The notes under the pieces are model-generated. The model saw only the letters and a list, made by a program, of their open reading frames with translations, was not told the DNA's origin and made no database searches. Source: Zygnema cylindricum (lineage: Eukaryota > Streptophyta > Zygnematophyceae > Zygnematales > Zygnemataceae). Taken from it: DNA of 64,000 nt. Position 1 is the first letter of the stretch. Every line of letters begins with the position of its first letter. Both the position numbers and the translations under genes were made by a program. The DNA lies in contig JBBHKE010002290.1 in NCBI GenBank assembly GCA_037447655.1, positions 127,001 through 191,000 on the forward strand, read 5' to 3'. Positions 1 to 11,838 of the stretch are shown here, piece after piece.

Positions 1-790
1 ACAACCTATGTAAAGCCTCTAGAATAATATTTGCCCCTTCCAACATCCCACTGAATAAGTGCCGCCCAGGCACACAAATATTCTGACCAACCTCACTCTT
101 GTGAAGACAAGACTCCCTTGAGTCAAACACAAAAAGAATCACTGAATTTGCTTTCCAGAGCAGTAAGTTATGCCTGGTCAAAGATGACATTTATAGTTAT
201 AAGCTCTCTTCGAGAGAGGTACCTAAATATCACTAAGTCTTGGTCAGCCTACTCACGACTACCTACTACTAAACTCTAGTCCAATAGGAACACTATATAG
301 TACAAGAAGGTACAATAGGAGATGTACTTATTGTACGGCCATTGTACGACATGGTCTACAAAGTGACACCTGCCAAATCGAGAGCCGTGGTTCCTCTTTC
401 CATCTTCTCCGATGTCAAATAATGTGGCGCCACGTGGCACCGCATGACGCTATCTCCAAATGATGCCAAAAGCTCACTGCGCGTTGTGGCTACAATGCCG
501 GCCGTCGGATCAAAACATATTTTTTACACGGTTCAGATTCGTGTACATGCATGAATTGCTCCTTTTCGTTAGTCTGCTTTTAATTAGCTGTTGCGTTAAT
601 GTTTATATATCTTTGAAACCCGTCACGTGTATCGTTTCGATAACGCCCTAGTGGATATGGCTTACGTCTACAGACTGGTTCTCAGACCGAGGATCAAATC
701 TAGATTTGGGCAACATTTTAGTAAAATATTGTCTACTTCAAAATCTGCCACTTTCTAAATATGGCGGCAGCCATGGCGTGCCTTTGATCC
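1..790 (-). repeat. Degenerate Copia LTR copy (partial, runs off the window)
   Basis: The stretch follows the same order of sequence blocks as the intact LTRs at 7748-8940 and 10631-11824: the 'agactccc..tgagtc..aaaaagaatcactgaa' block at 105-150, the 'gtacggccattgtacgacatgg' type block near 335-355, the CACGTGGC block near 430 and the 'ggatcaaatct' block near 690. Identity is clearly lower than between the two intact copies, so this is an old copy. The orientation matches theirs, so the element strand is minus. The outer end near 790 is approximate and the left end lies outside the window. Confidence 0.55.
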
Positions 791-1829
791 TCACTCTCTT
801 TCTTTAAAGTAAAACCAAATTAGAGAAGTGAACTATTAATTACCTCTTTTCAACATTCCCCTTAATTACTTTGTTATGATATGGCTAAAAATAATGCAAT
901 AGTTATATAGAAATGTATACGATATGATGTAACCACCATCGTTGTGAGACAACCATTCGTTTAATTGAGAAATCAGAATGCGTAATGTTTAATTATCCTA
1001 CGAAAGAGTGGCTTGATTGTATTCGACTCATTTAAGTAGTATCTCCAACTCAATTTTACTTTTTTTGTTGAAAATAGTGGTGACCAAATTAGTTGATTAA
1101 TGTTACTACCAGTGTACGGTGTGGACTCCCCCCATCAAAAGTAGATGTAGTAGATTTGTACATCTCCGTATGAGACTTTTTATAGGGATACCCGCCTAGC
1201 ACTTGTAGTTGTCCACTTAGAAATTATTAACAAATAATATTTGTACAATATGTTTAACACTTTTCATTCATTCATATGCTCCTAGGAAGATGGTTTGCCA
1301 GAAGTCATTGATGTTTTTTACTGAAACAAACAATTGTTTATCTTTCATTTTCAGCGCGGGTCACGCTTATTTGAAGTATTTTGCATTAATGATTAGATTA
1401 GGGTACGCCCCATGTGGCTAAGTAAATGTTTTTTTTTAAACGCATCCTCGTGCTGCTAAAGTTGAAATCTTACGAAGGAATCACAAAAATGTAGAGTACA
1501 ATTTGCGTTATATGCAAACTTAGGATGTACGACAAGTTATCGTCTTGTGTTGACCCACTGTCCCATCATCTTCAAACTTATTTTAAAACACATCGGCGTT
1601 GTGTTATAAGTGAACTAACAGCGCTTTCACAAGTATAAAAACATATTTGGAGTCGCTCAGTCGTTGAAGTCTGTTAGAGTACATCGGGTATGATGAGTAT
1701 TTAAATATATCAGAGTTCACTAATCCGATTAACAAAATTACGGATAAGTAACATAAAAAAAAATTGGAATATAGTTTGAACATGAAACCGCATGAAACAA
1801 ATTTACCTAAAATTGATTTTCAACGGCTA
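791..1829. other. AT-rich non-coding DNA with a fragment of the Harbinger-like family
   Basis: I see no gene here. Positions about 1490-1630 match the internal part of the Harbinger-like elements at 17965-18755 and 2560-4370: the 'cgtcttgtgtt..gaccca' and 'ttttaaaacacat' blocks occur in the same order. The rest is AT-rich sequence I cannot assign. Confidence 0.4.
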
Positions 1830-2389
1830 GCATTCTAAGTCGGTTTAGATCCGACTGCACGGATCATCGTCGAGATCTCGCAATGGTCGCTTTGGCGATT
1901 TTTGGGCGTGACATTACCTGGCGCCACGTGGCAAGATAACATTGGGAAGCAGGAATCTCGGAGAGCATGAGGGTGAGTCTAGAAGAGACAAGCTTCCACT
2001 CAATGGCCGAGTCGTACACAGACCGTACAGAAAGTACACCGGCCACAGTACCTTTTTGTACTTTACAATTCCCTGATTGGTTCCTACATCAGTAGATACG
2101 GGTTGTGAGAGGGGTTTACGACTTGGGAGATTAAGGAGGTAGCCCCCTTTCTCCCAATGAGCTTGTATATATTTTAGCATCTTTGCCACTTGATACCTAA
2201 TCGCCTGGTTGGGCGTTTTCCGTAATTCTTTTTCCTACGAACTCAAAGGAGTCGAGACTGCACAAAGGTGCAGTCAGATTGATTGTTTTCCGACTTGGGT
2301 ATATGTGATCCTAGCTGAAGAAGGGTTAGTCATAAATTATCTAGAGGCTTCATGAATTCTGTAGTCCAATGGGGGACACAGAATTGCAA
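1830..2389 (+). repeat. Degenerate Copia LTR fragment, opposite orientation
   Basis: Read on the minus strand, this reproduces the LTR block order (CACGTGG block, 'gtactgtggccggtgtacttt' type block, 'gactcctttgag' block). On the plus strand it ends near 2389 with 'cagaattgca', which aligns with the 'cagagtttca' LTR terminus. It is inverted relative to the other LTR copies in the window. The left boundary is uncertain. Confidence 0.5.
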
Positions 2390-2559
2390 CGCCAAGACAT
2401 GCAACGTACAAAAACATTTCAAAAATTAGGATGTGTCTTCCAAAACGTTTCAAAAAATATGGTACGTTATACAGATTGTGGGCGTTGACAGCCGTTCTGG
2501 GGATTGTCAACGTATAAAATCGACACAGTATTAAACAACAATTTTGTCATTACGTTATA

Positions 2560-4370
2560 ATCCCATGTGCCAAAGAAAGGATTTTTTGTGTCGTTTTCCT
2601 CTAAGCTTACTGCCGTACAGCTAAAGTTACAAGTGTACAAAGAAATTCAAAAAAATAGAAGTACATTTTGCGTCATTATTGAACTTAGAATGTACTATGA
2701 AACTCTATGGGCTCCATTGTCCCGCAGAATTCGCAGTCTAAAGAAGCTAATCTAGGTAGTGCTGACTCCAATATAAACCCAAATGATTGACCCCTTGACA
2801 ATTAAAACCCCATTATAGCTTCGCCTCAGTTCCACCACAGAATGCATAGTTAGAATATGACTTTTGGACACATTCACCCACTTTGAATTTCCCTTAGATA
2901 TGCTGCCACCCTAGCAGGCAAAAACTCTTACCGACTACACCCATGTGTAGCTTAGACTCCCCTAAGTCCGCAGCAAAAAGAATCATTGAAATTGGTCAAC
3001 CGAGTGAATAGTTATAGCTGCTCAAAGTTAGCCTTTTATACAAGGTGCTCTCTCAGAGAAGCGGCTACCTACCAGAAAAATTATAAGTCCTATTTCCTCT
3101 CTAAAACCCCTTCTAATGACTTACGGTCCAATCATAGGAATGTACCGTACATGAAGTACAAATATCGGAGTACTTTATGAACGGTAAATGTACTACACAA
3201 CCAAATTAATGACATTTGTCACATCCAAATTTGTTGTCTTGCTCTCCGGAGATTCCGAAATCGCGTACGATGCTGCCACGTGTTATCCGGAGTGGTGGCT
3301 TCTGAAAAACGCCAAAATGCCATTTCCTCGATACCGGCTCCTATCACGACCGTTCGATGAAGTCCGGATTGAATATTAGCCGTTGAAATAAATGTTCGCA
3401 ACATTTATTTCGTGTGGTACTATAGTACACAACTAGTTCTATGTTCTATCGTACTATTTATTAGTTAAAAAAAATATCCTATTTGTAAACGTTTATATAT
3501 CTATCTAACCCTATATACCTCAACATTAGTCCTAGACTTAATGGACAAAGCTAACGGCTATAGGGTGTTTGATGGACGGTAGGTACCACGATCAAATCTT
3601 GGGACCGTCAAACCCCTTTTTGGTAAATCTACCAGTTTCTACTCCTGTCTCTCTAGAAGACCTAGGCAGACATGACTCAAACTCCTTATCCAGCCTTCAG
3701 TGACTACAACAAGTGTGGGGGCTTGGAGAAAGGAGTTAGAGGCAGACCGCCTCTGCCTTTTTCTATCATTAAAAGGACCTAAATAATACACAAATATCAA
3801 CATACTACACGTTGTCTTCTTGTGTTTTTTGACCCATTGCCACGTTAAGAAACGTCATTTTCAAAATTTATTTTAAAGGACATCGACGATATGTTTTAAG
3901 TTTAAATATCATCGGTAAACAAATAGGAACACAAATTTGCACGTGTCGATATTTTTCAGAAACTATAAACGATTTCGTGCGGGAAGGAATGTACGCAATT
4001 CGCTATGTTTTGTCCGTTTACATTCAGAACTACGAGGAAAATTACACAATTTGTTTTGTTTTCTCTCTTAGCGTCTGGTGAGTATTTTTTTTTTGCAAGG
4101 TCAAGATTTTGATGCCCTTTCTTATCGACCGGACAAGAGACGCAAAGGTAAAATCACAATCGCTTCAACCATGAAACACCACAGGCTGGAATGCGGTATG
4201 TCTGCAATGTCACGTATAGACATGCGACGTCGTTAGCAGTTACAAAATATTGCGTGAGTCATTAAAAATTGTAGACGTTGACAGCCGTCACAGGCAATGT
4301 TGATGTATACAATTGTCACACCTCTACGTAACAATTTTGTTGTTACACATTGGGACTGTTCAAAAACGTG
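2560..4370 (+). mobile_element. Harbinger-like non-autonomous element, split by a solo LTR
   Basis: Left part 2560-2697 and right part 3808-4370 together give the sequence order of the element at 17965-18755: 'gtcgttttcct', 'aagtacattttgcgtcat', 'gatgtactac..gtcgtcttgtg', 'aaacaaataggaac', 'gattcgctatgttttgtcc' and 'gacgttgacagccgtcac'. The break falls exactly at the duplicated TACTA of the solo LTR 2698-3802. The outer termini are too diverged to place a target duplication. It encodes no protein. Confidence 0.65.
2698..3802 (-). mobile_element. Solo Copia LTR with 5-bp target duplication TACTA
   Basis: The 1105-bp sequence starts TGAAACTC and ends ATCAACA on the plus strand (TGTTGA..GAGTTTCA on the element strand), so it has TG..CA ends. 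It aligns along its length with the LTRs at 7748-8940 and 10631-11824. TACTA is present on both sides (2693-2697 and 3803-3807). Removing the LTR and one TACTA restores a continuous Harbinger-like element ('gatgtacta' + 'cacgttgtcttcttgtg', compare 18097-18125). No internal domain is present, so it is a solo LTR left by LTR-LTR recombination. Confidence 0.85.
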
Positions 4371-4558
4371 TAACGAGAATTTTCGCTAAAATACAAAGTA
4401 AGTTTGCCAACATACAAGGACATGGAAACACACCCCGACAAATTGGGACACGTAGAGAAATAGAGAATCCGCGCAAACCGTGTACATAGAACTTAATTTG
4501 TATGGTTATATCTACATGGGGTCGTACCCATATTCTCCGCAGTCTAGATCATGAGTGA

Positions 4559-5330
4559 GGGTATGTCCCCATGTACTTGTAACTTAGCGAACTTACTTTG
4601 TGTTTTTGCGCGGATCAGCTGGACCTAGTTTTCAAGTGTCCCTATGAGTAATAACGTAATCCTAACTTACGTTTGTGACGATTTAGTAAGTCGACAATAC
4701 ATTTGATGGTTGTCAACGTCTACAATGTTTGTTGCACGTTTTTCTTTGAAACTGCTTGTGACGTCGCCTATCTTACCGTGAAATTGTAGAGGTACCGAAT
4801 TCCAGCCTATGCCATTTCACGGTTGAAGAAGATGCGCTTTGCCTTTGCATCTCCTGTCCAGTCGACGTGAAATGGCATCTGAAATTTGAGTCCCTTGCAA
4901 AAAAAAATCCGTACTGAACAAAACGGACAAACCTAAACAAATTGTGTTTTTTTTTTTGTCGAAATGAACTGAAACGGACAAAATTTAGCGAATTTTGTAA
5001 TTTTCTTTGTCCTTGGAAATCGTATGAAAAATTTCAAAAATTAAGGCACGTGCGAATCTATGTTCCTATTTGTTTATCGAATATACCTAGTTTTAAAACA
5101 CACTGCGCATGTGTTTTAAACATAAGTTTGAAGATGACGTTTTTTGTTTTAGAAGTGGGTCGAAAACTAAAAAACAACAAATTTCCGTACATCCAAAGTT
5201 CGAGGATGACGCAAATTGTACTCTACAAATATGTGATTCCTTTGTACTGTTGCAATTTAGGCAGTACGGCACTAAGTTTTACAAGAAAACGATAGAAAAA
5301 AACCCTTACGTATGCACATGGGGACATACC
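4559..5330 (-). mobile_element. Harbinger-like non-autonomous element, inverted copy
   Basis: The termini are inverted repeats: GGGTATGTCCCCATGTAC at 4559 and its complement ending CATGGGGACATACC at 5330. The interior (4795-5300) is the reverse complement of 17965-18480, with the shared 'aaaaaaaaatccgtac', 'gttcctatttgtttat', 'aaaacacactgcgcatgtgtttt' and 'agaagtgggtcgaaaac' blocks. I could not find an exact 3-bp target duplication. Open frames inside it are conserved only as non-coding sequence. Confidence 0.6.
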
Positions 5331-6126
5331 TTGACTCTTGTTTCCTGAATTCCGGGCTTTCCTCCTGTTATTTTGTCGGATTCCGACATTGCTCTCGTCC
5401 ACATTATCATGGGATGGTTGGTGCTAGATGTCAAATGCTGACAATTTGTGGAAGGTACAATAAGGTACAATTGCCCATGGGTTCAACCAAGTCTACTGTA
5501 CTAGCATAAAGCGTATAATGGTTTGAACGCCGACACTAAGGCGGCTTCTCCATCAAGCGCCGACAGTAATCCTACAAAAACGTTTACTGGCACTAATATT
5601 TTGTTCACTTCTCTTTCAAGTTGTGTCAGCAGTATAATCTATCGCGTATGTGCTTTATTTCGATTGGTGCAAGTAGGTTCCTCTTCTGACAGCGAACATA
5701 GTCAAAGATTCCAAAAGCAAAATATCTGAACTTGTAATTGTACACCCAACCGCAAAATTATATTACATGCGTTTACAATTTGTACGTTTGTGTTTTGTTT
5801 TTTTTGTCGTTGTTTTATCGTTCGTGCTTTGTCGTGGCGCCGCAAATTCCAGATGTCAACGGATGGTGGATGGAGGTGTCACGGCACATTCTTCGACAAA
5901 CATTTTCTCGTTGTTTTCATTGGATTTGATTCTCGCTTGTCCGAAGGCGCGTGGCAAATGTCTGAATGCGCGTGGTTCGTACGTGCCCTTCCCCAACATT
6001 TTACACGTCCGGTGATTGGCTAGTGTCCTCCCGAGGAGAGTAGCCAATCACTGGACGGAGTGACCTTTTTCTTCAAAAATTCCTAATCGGTTGGTCGATG
6101 TTATCGCCCAAAAGTTTGGAGAATCT
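5331..6126. other. Unassigned AT-rich sequence with a hairpin at 6006-6057
   Basis: No gene recognised. Several short frames overlap each other in different phases, which argues against coding. A 17-bp inverted repeat with one mismatch (CGTCCGGTGATTGGCTA at 6006-6022 and its complement at 6041-6057) forms a hairpin with an 18-nt loop. Confidence 0.4.
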
Positions 6127-6361
6127 TGACGAATCCCCAGTAATCATGTTTTCTAAAAAAAGAAAAAAAACAGTACGGAAATGAGCTGGATATGTACGAA
6201 AATGTACTTTTTCCAGTAAACAACCCCACTTTTTGCCTGATGGAAGTTCACCCTAACGGCAAGGTTCCATTAGGGAAAAAGTGTCGTTGTTTACTGAAAG
6301 CTGTACTGTTTCGTACAGTGCTGTACCAAGAACATTTTTTTGTCAGAAAACAAGGCTACTG
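6127..6361. mobile_element. Short foldback (MITE-like) element, CCAGTAA ends
   Basis: The left arm (CCAGTAATCATGTTTTCT, then GTACGGAA and 'tttccagtaaacaac') is repeated in inverted form on the right ('gttgtttactgaaa', 'tttcgtac', 'agaaaacaaggctactg'). The middle contains 'ttccattaggg', related to the hairpin element at 16250-16652. No coding capacity. A related fragment lies near 6905-6985. Confidence 0.5.
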
Positions 6362-7742
6362 AATGAGGGATTTGATTCTCTGTGTTTATGTGCGTTAATG
6401 TGGACCGTCGGATGCATAATCGGATATGACATCTTCTGACACTTTCAGTTCGCAACAATTGACCCCTAGTAGGTCAATTCTCAGCGCCTGAACGAATTGC
6501 ATCGTGCCTCGTGGAAAAGTTATCCAAGTTCCACGACAAACGCGCGAGCAGGTGGGTACACGTCGCATATGACATGTGCCTTTCGCCAGGGAGGATGCGA
6601 GGCCACCGGAAGCCGCAAGAAAATCTTTGACGAAGGATATCATTTACTCGTCTGTTGTCGTCCACTAACCATTTTGACATTTTCGTACGCTTTTAAAAAT
6701 CTTAAGTCTCGTCCGCTCGTACAGATTTTATCAATATGTCGTACGAGTCACTTTTTACCTTTGCTGGTACAAATATGTGGTCACAATTCACTGTCACAGA
6801 TTCTTTAAAGATTTTTAGAGTCGTAATCATCTATTACGTGAACCAATCAAAGTTTGCCACGCAAATAAAATGTCGGTTACTGACCAGACACAATGGAACA
6901 ATGGCTTCAGTAAACGATTTTTTGATGTTTACTGAGACCGCCTAATGGAACAACGCTCTAAATACTAAAATACCATGAAGGTTCCATTCGTTAAAATTTT
7001 GAAATTTTTACGATTATGCATTATTTTTAGGGTTTTTTGAACTTTTCGTAAGTTTCGTGTACTTTTGTGTAAGGATGGAGTGTACGGATTTAATGTACGG
7101 TTTTTATTTTTTAAGTTAAAAGAACAGCGTGAATCGCTGTTAGAGTTAAGAAATCAATACAGTTTCCCATGCTTTTAGGGTAGCCGTGAAAGTCTGTGTT
7201 CACATATTCGACGCCTGAACACGTTCTCGCGATTTTCCCTCGTCTTTTATGAGTAGAAATCAAATTTGAGTACTCTTTTCCATGAGATGCACTCAATTTA
7301 TTTTAACGACGCCTTTATCTTACACTAATTTTGTACGTTTGTACAGAATAATGATCAGTTCTAGTACGGGCTTGCACATTTTGCCTCTTCTTTTTGACTT
7401 GGAATCAAGCTGGGTTTGCTTTTACATGCGACGCACTCAATTATCCCTTTCGATGCTATTCTCTGACACTTTGTGTGTACGTTGTACAAAATAATGAGCA
7501 GTTCTAATACGGACTGACACATTTTACATTGCACTATCTATAAATATTCGACATTAGAATAATTAACGCTAGTTAAAAAGTACCAATATTGATGTAAACT
7601 TTTTTTTGGGTTAAATTTGATTAACTGCAATTTTTTTACATGCGCGTGATGGGCAATGAAAAAAATAGGGAGTACTCTCCTTCGTGCTAATAAAAAAACC
7701 GTTACTTTAATACATGGGCACATACTCTAAGTTGTAGTAGTA
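6362..7742. other. Unassigned AT-rich sequence
   Basis: No gene recognised. Two related blocks around 7282-7360 and 7428-7510 share 'catg(a/c)gacgcactcaattatt', 'ttgtacaaaataatga(t/g)cagttcta' and 'acgggcttgcacatttt'-like text, so there is an imperfect tandem duplication of about 145 bp. Confidence 0.4.
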
Positions 7743-7747
7743 CTTTT

Positions 7748-8940
7748 TGAAACTCTGAGACCTCCATTGGCCCTCAGAGTATGCAGATCCAAAAGAAGCT
7801 AATCTAGATAGTGCCGACTCCAAGTTAATATAAACCCAAGTGACTGACCCCTTGACAGTCAGAACCCCAATATAGATTCACCCCTGTGAAATAACACTTT
7901 CTGTGTGCTCAGTTCCACCACAGAATGCAAAGTTAGAATATGAGATTTGGACACATTCACCCACTTTGACTTTCCCTTAGAAATACAGCCACCCTGGCAG
8001 ACAAAAAATCTGACCGACTACACCCCTGTGTAGCCTAGACTCCCCTGAGTCCGCAGCAAAAAGAATCACTGAAAATGGTCAAGTAAATTGATAGTTATGG
8101 CTGGCCAAAGTTTGCCATTTATACAGGGTGCTCTCTGGGAGAGGCAGCTGCCTACCCAAAATTTATCTAAGTCCTATTCCCTCTCTAAAACTCTATCTAC
8201 TGAAGTACGGCACCAATCAAATTACTGTATCGTACATAAAAGTACAGGTGCCGGTGTACTTTATGTACGGCCATTGTACGACATGGCAAAAATGTCGACA
8301 CGTGTCATATCCGGATTTGTTCCCGTAATCTCCGGAGTTGCCGCAATCCAATGTAGTGTTACCACGTGTCACTTAATGTGGCGGTGATCGCAAACCGCCA
8401 AAATCGTACGCCGCGATCTCGGCATCCTTCGCGGCCGTCCGATCAATTTGGATTTCAATCGTGGCCGTCATAAATACCTGCGCGGTATTCTTTCCGGCGT
8501 CAAACAAACCGCGCGGTATTTATTTCGTAATCGTACCGTACGTCGTACTTTCCACAACTGTTTCTATGCAGTATCCATATAGTTCTAGTTAAATGAATTA
8601 TTCTTATAGTAACTATTTAAATAAATATCATACCTCCTAATATTTAATATAATTAAGACTATCTGGATAAGACTACCGGCTATTGTCGGTTTGACAAGTG
8701 GCAGGTACCAGGATCAAATCCTGGACCTGGCGAAACTATCTTTTACAGAAAACCCCCTATAAAACAACTGTCTGTCTCCCTCTAGACAGCACAGGCAGCC
8801 ATGGCTAACTCCTCCTTCAGTCTTCAGTGACTGCGACAAGTGTGGGGACTTGAGGAGGAGTTAGAGGCAGGCTGTCAATATCTACTATTTTGCTTTTTAT
8901 TTTGCAATCTCTAGACCTAGAAAATACTTGAATTCCAACA
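7748..8940 (-). mobile_element. Solo Copia LTR with 5-bp target duplication CTTTT
   Basis: On the element (minus) strand it begins TGTTGGAATTCAAG and ends GGTCTCAGAGTTTCA, typical TG..CA Copia-style ends. CTTTT occurs immediately outside both ends (7743-7747 and 8941-8945), so this 1193-bp copy is a complete solo LTR. It is nearly identical (a handful of differences by eye) to the LTR at 10631-11824, implying recent activity. The LTR contains a short T-arm-like hairpin near 8708-8730. Confidence 0.9.
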
Positions 8941-8945
8941 CTTTT

Positions 8946-9300
8946 GATGAAATTTTACGTATTTTTATTTTATAATTAAGTCAAAGTCGGTCAACGCATT
9001 TTAAAAATTGTGAAATTTTGAATAATGCGCATGTGCATTCTTTTTCAAAGGTTTTTACCGTGCGCACACTACGAATGAAGCCTCTATGTAAAATACTAGA
9101 ATCGACTTTTTGAGATAATAGGCGAAAGAGGTTATGACACGTAATGTCATAATCTATTTTCAAATAATAAATCAGATATGTTACAACGTTTGTCGGAAAA
9201 TCATGTCATTGTTTTATGAATGGTTGTAGATGATTTCCTAGCATTTTGTTTGTTTGCGAATTGTCTCGCCAATCGTAACAGTCAAGATTTTATAACCGTA
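8946..9300. other. Unassigned AT-rich sequence between LTR copies
   Basis: Only short frames and no recognisable domain. It appears to be the pre-insertion DNA in which the solo LTR landed. Confidence 0.3.
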
Positions 9301-9312
9301 CAATCGGATTCG

Positions 9313-9860
9313 CTACACCGCCAATCGTTATTAGCGTGAAAGTTTTTTTAGCGTATAAAAAAATTTACCGTGGTGTACGCTATTTAAGAATTTGAAAATT
9401 TTGGAAAAAATCATACATTCTAATTGTTTGGTTATGGTTTTTTGGATATTTGAAAAAAAAAATGTCGGTCGCAAACATGTTTACACAAATAAAAGTAGCC
9501 GTACAATTTAAATCAGATCGTACTCCGTCACGTAACAGTGTGAATCATTCCAACGTACATGTCAAAATATTTCACCGCAGTTAGGCGTCATGTATTCCCT
9601 GTTAGGTATAAAACTTTGATAAAGTTTTACAGAGTGTAATTTCTACGCGTGTATTGATTACGAAACGCTTGCTGTTTCAACGGTTGGTCGCTTTTCCGTT
9701 TTACGTCGACAATGTACGGTAATAAGGGTTCTTTACTCTAATACTTTCACAACGTCTGTTTAATTAGCGTGAATTCATGCTAAAATGTGTGTTAATTCTA
9801 AAATGGATGCATTTCCGTCTGTCTCCCTAACTTGTGACCGGTATTAGCGTTAATGTAATG
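9313..9860 (-). mobile_element. Type-B inverted-repeat element, diverged inverted copy
   Basis: It starts CTACACCGCCAATCGTTATTAGCG and continues as a diverged reverse complement of 12902-13465, sharing 'ttaccgtggt(g/t)tacgcta', 'catacattctaattgttt' and 'ggtcgcaaacatg'. The right end is approximate. No protein is encoded. Confidence 0.45.
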
Positions 9861-10221
9861 ACGTAATAGAGTATACTCCTATTCTAAATTGGTCCCAACT
9901 GTACAATCTCACCAACCACCTCGTCTCAAGCGTTTCATGATTGGTCGACCAAATTTACACGTGGACAATTTTATATTCACGCAAACATTACGGCTCCAAC
10001 ATGGCGTGACACCAACCGCGTGTCATACCCTTCGCCATTCGAAAGATCATCCGTAGGTACATCAAGAAGCAGGCAGTTACCATGGCTCTTTCATGAAAAT
10101 TGTCGGTCGCTTATCACGTGCATACCCCCTCTCAAAACTGACGAAAATTTTGAAACTTTCCCGCCTTATTTGTGTCATCTAAAATATTTGGACAGGTGGC
10201 TGTCACGCAGAATATTAAAAT

Positions 10222-10626
10222 TTAAATTTTGACGACCAAAGGTAAGGGGAATGGTTTCCCTCCTTTTTTCCCACAATTGGGTTTTTTATTTGGTATATAT
10301 ATCTGGCGTTTGGTCCCTACATGTGGTACCATAGCTGAGAGCCTAGCTCCCCTCACCATAGGTGTCCCTTTTTCCTTCTCCCCTATTTCCCCATCCACGG
10401 AAAGGTTTTTCCCTTCACCTTCCGTTGCATCTGAACTCCGGGTGATATTCTGGACAGTCTCAGATGATTCTCCGTAGTAAGCTCCTCCAAAGCTAGGTGG
10501 CGGACATCTCACTTGTCCCGCAACAATTCCCCATAAGTGCTTCTCGAAAAGCAATCCCTCCATTGTAAACGCCCAATACGTGAAGCCTGTTCCATCAAAC
10601 ATAGGCACCCTAGATGGTGAGCCCAT
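10222..10626 (-). pseudogene. Truncated Copia gag (UBN2/DUF4219-like) reading frame
   Basis: The frame starts with ATG at 10626, four bases after the LTR end at 10631, and runs 134 codons to a stop at 10222. Residues about 8-35 (VPMFDGTGFTYWAFTMEG.. then LW-IVAG) match the N-terminal motif of Copia gag proteins, where FDGTNxxxWxxxMExLLxxxxLW is typical. Near the C-terminus a CGKKGGK stretch recalls the start of a zinc knuckle but lacks the remaining ligands. Protease, integrase and reverse transcriptase are absent downstream, so this is the 5' remnant of an element whose 5' LTR is 10631-11824. Function: virus-like particle assembly in intact relatives, not expected here. Confidence 0.7.
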
Positions 10627-10630
10627 AACC

Positions 10631-11824
10631 TGAAACTCTGAGACCTCCATTGGCCCTCAGAGTATGCAGATCCAAAAGAAGCTAATCTAGATAGTGCCGA
10701 CTCCAAGTTAATATAAACCCAAGTGACTGACCCCTTGACAGTCAGAACCCCAATATAGATTCACCCCTGTGAAATAACACTTTCTGTGTGCTCAGTTCCA
10801 CCACAGAATGCAAAGTTAGAATATGAGATTTGGACACATTCACCCACTTTGACTTTCCCTTAGAAATACAGCCACCCTGGCAGACAAAAACTCTGACCGA
10901 CTACACCCCTGTGTAGCCTAGACTCCCCTGAGTCCGCAGCAAAAAGAATCACTGAAAATGGTCAAGTAAATTGATAGTTATGGCTGGCCAAAGTTTGCCA
11001 TTTATACAGGGTGCTCTCTGGGAGAGGCAGCTGCCTACCCAAAATTTATCTAAGTCCTATTCCCTCTCTAAAACTCTATCTACTGAAGTACGGCACCAAT
11101 CAAATTACTGTATCGTACATAAAAGTACAGGTGCCGGTGTACTTTATGTACGGCCATTGTACGACATGGCAAAAATGTCGACACGTGTCATATCCGGATT
11201 TGTTCCCGTAATCTCCGGAGTTGCCGCAATCCAATGTAGTGTTACCACGTGTCACTTAATGTGGCGGTGATCACAAACCGCCAAAATCGTACGCCGCGAT
11301 CTCGGCATCCTTCGCGGCCGTCCGATCAATTTGGATTTCAATCGTGGCCGTCATAAATACCTGCGCGGTATTCTTTCCGGCGTCAAACAAACCGCGCGGT
11401 ATTTATTTCGTAATCGTACCGTACGTCGTACTTTCCACAACTGTTTCTATGCAGTATCCATATAGTTCTAGTTAAATGAATTATTCTTATAGTAACTAAT
11501 TAAATAAATATCATACCTCCTAACATTTAATATAATTAAGACTATCTGGATAAGACTACCGACTATTGTCGGTTTGACAAGTGGCAGGTACCAGGATCAA
11601 ATCCTGGACCTGGCGAAACTATCTTTTACAGAAAAACCCCCTATAAAACAACTGTCTGTCTCCCTCTAGACAGCACAGGCAGCCATGGCTAACTCCTCCT
11701 TCAGTCTTCAGTGACTGCGACAAGTGTGGGGACTTGAGGAGGAGTTAGAGGCAGGCTGTCAATATCTACTATTTTGCTTTTTATTTTGCAATCTCTAGAC
11801 CTAGAAAATACTTGAATTCCAACA
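10631..11824 (-). mobile_element. Copia 5' LTR attached to a truncated gag
   Basis: It has the same ends as the solo LTR 7748-8940 (TGTTGGAATT..GAGTTTCA on the minus strand) and is nearly identical to it over 1194 bp. Gag follows directly inward (below 10630), so this is the 5' LTR of an element read leftwards. The base right after the LTR starts CGGTG and no matching 5-mer is found near the broken end, so the other half has been lost. Small differences from the solo LTR include single substitutions and one A-run length change near 11635. Confidence 0.85.
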
Positions 11825-11838
11825 CGGTGTACAGTACA

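Noticed and set aside
8088-8387. 99-codon frame, repeated identically at 10971-11270
   Set aside because: It lies wholly inside the LTR; the identity only reflects two recent LTR copies, and older LTR copies do not keep the frame.
8700-8760. Possible tRNA gene from the T-arm-like hairpin
   Set aside because: No acceptor stem, D-arm or anticodon arm could be laid out around it.
10229-10477. 82-codon plus-strand frame
   Set aside because: Antisense of the Copia gag remnant.
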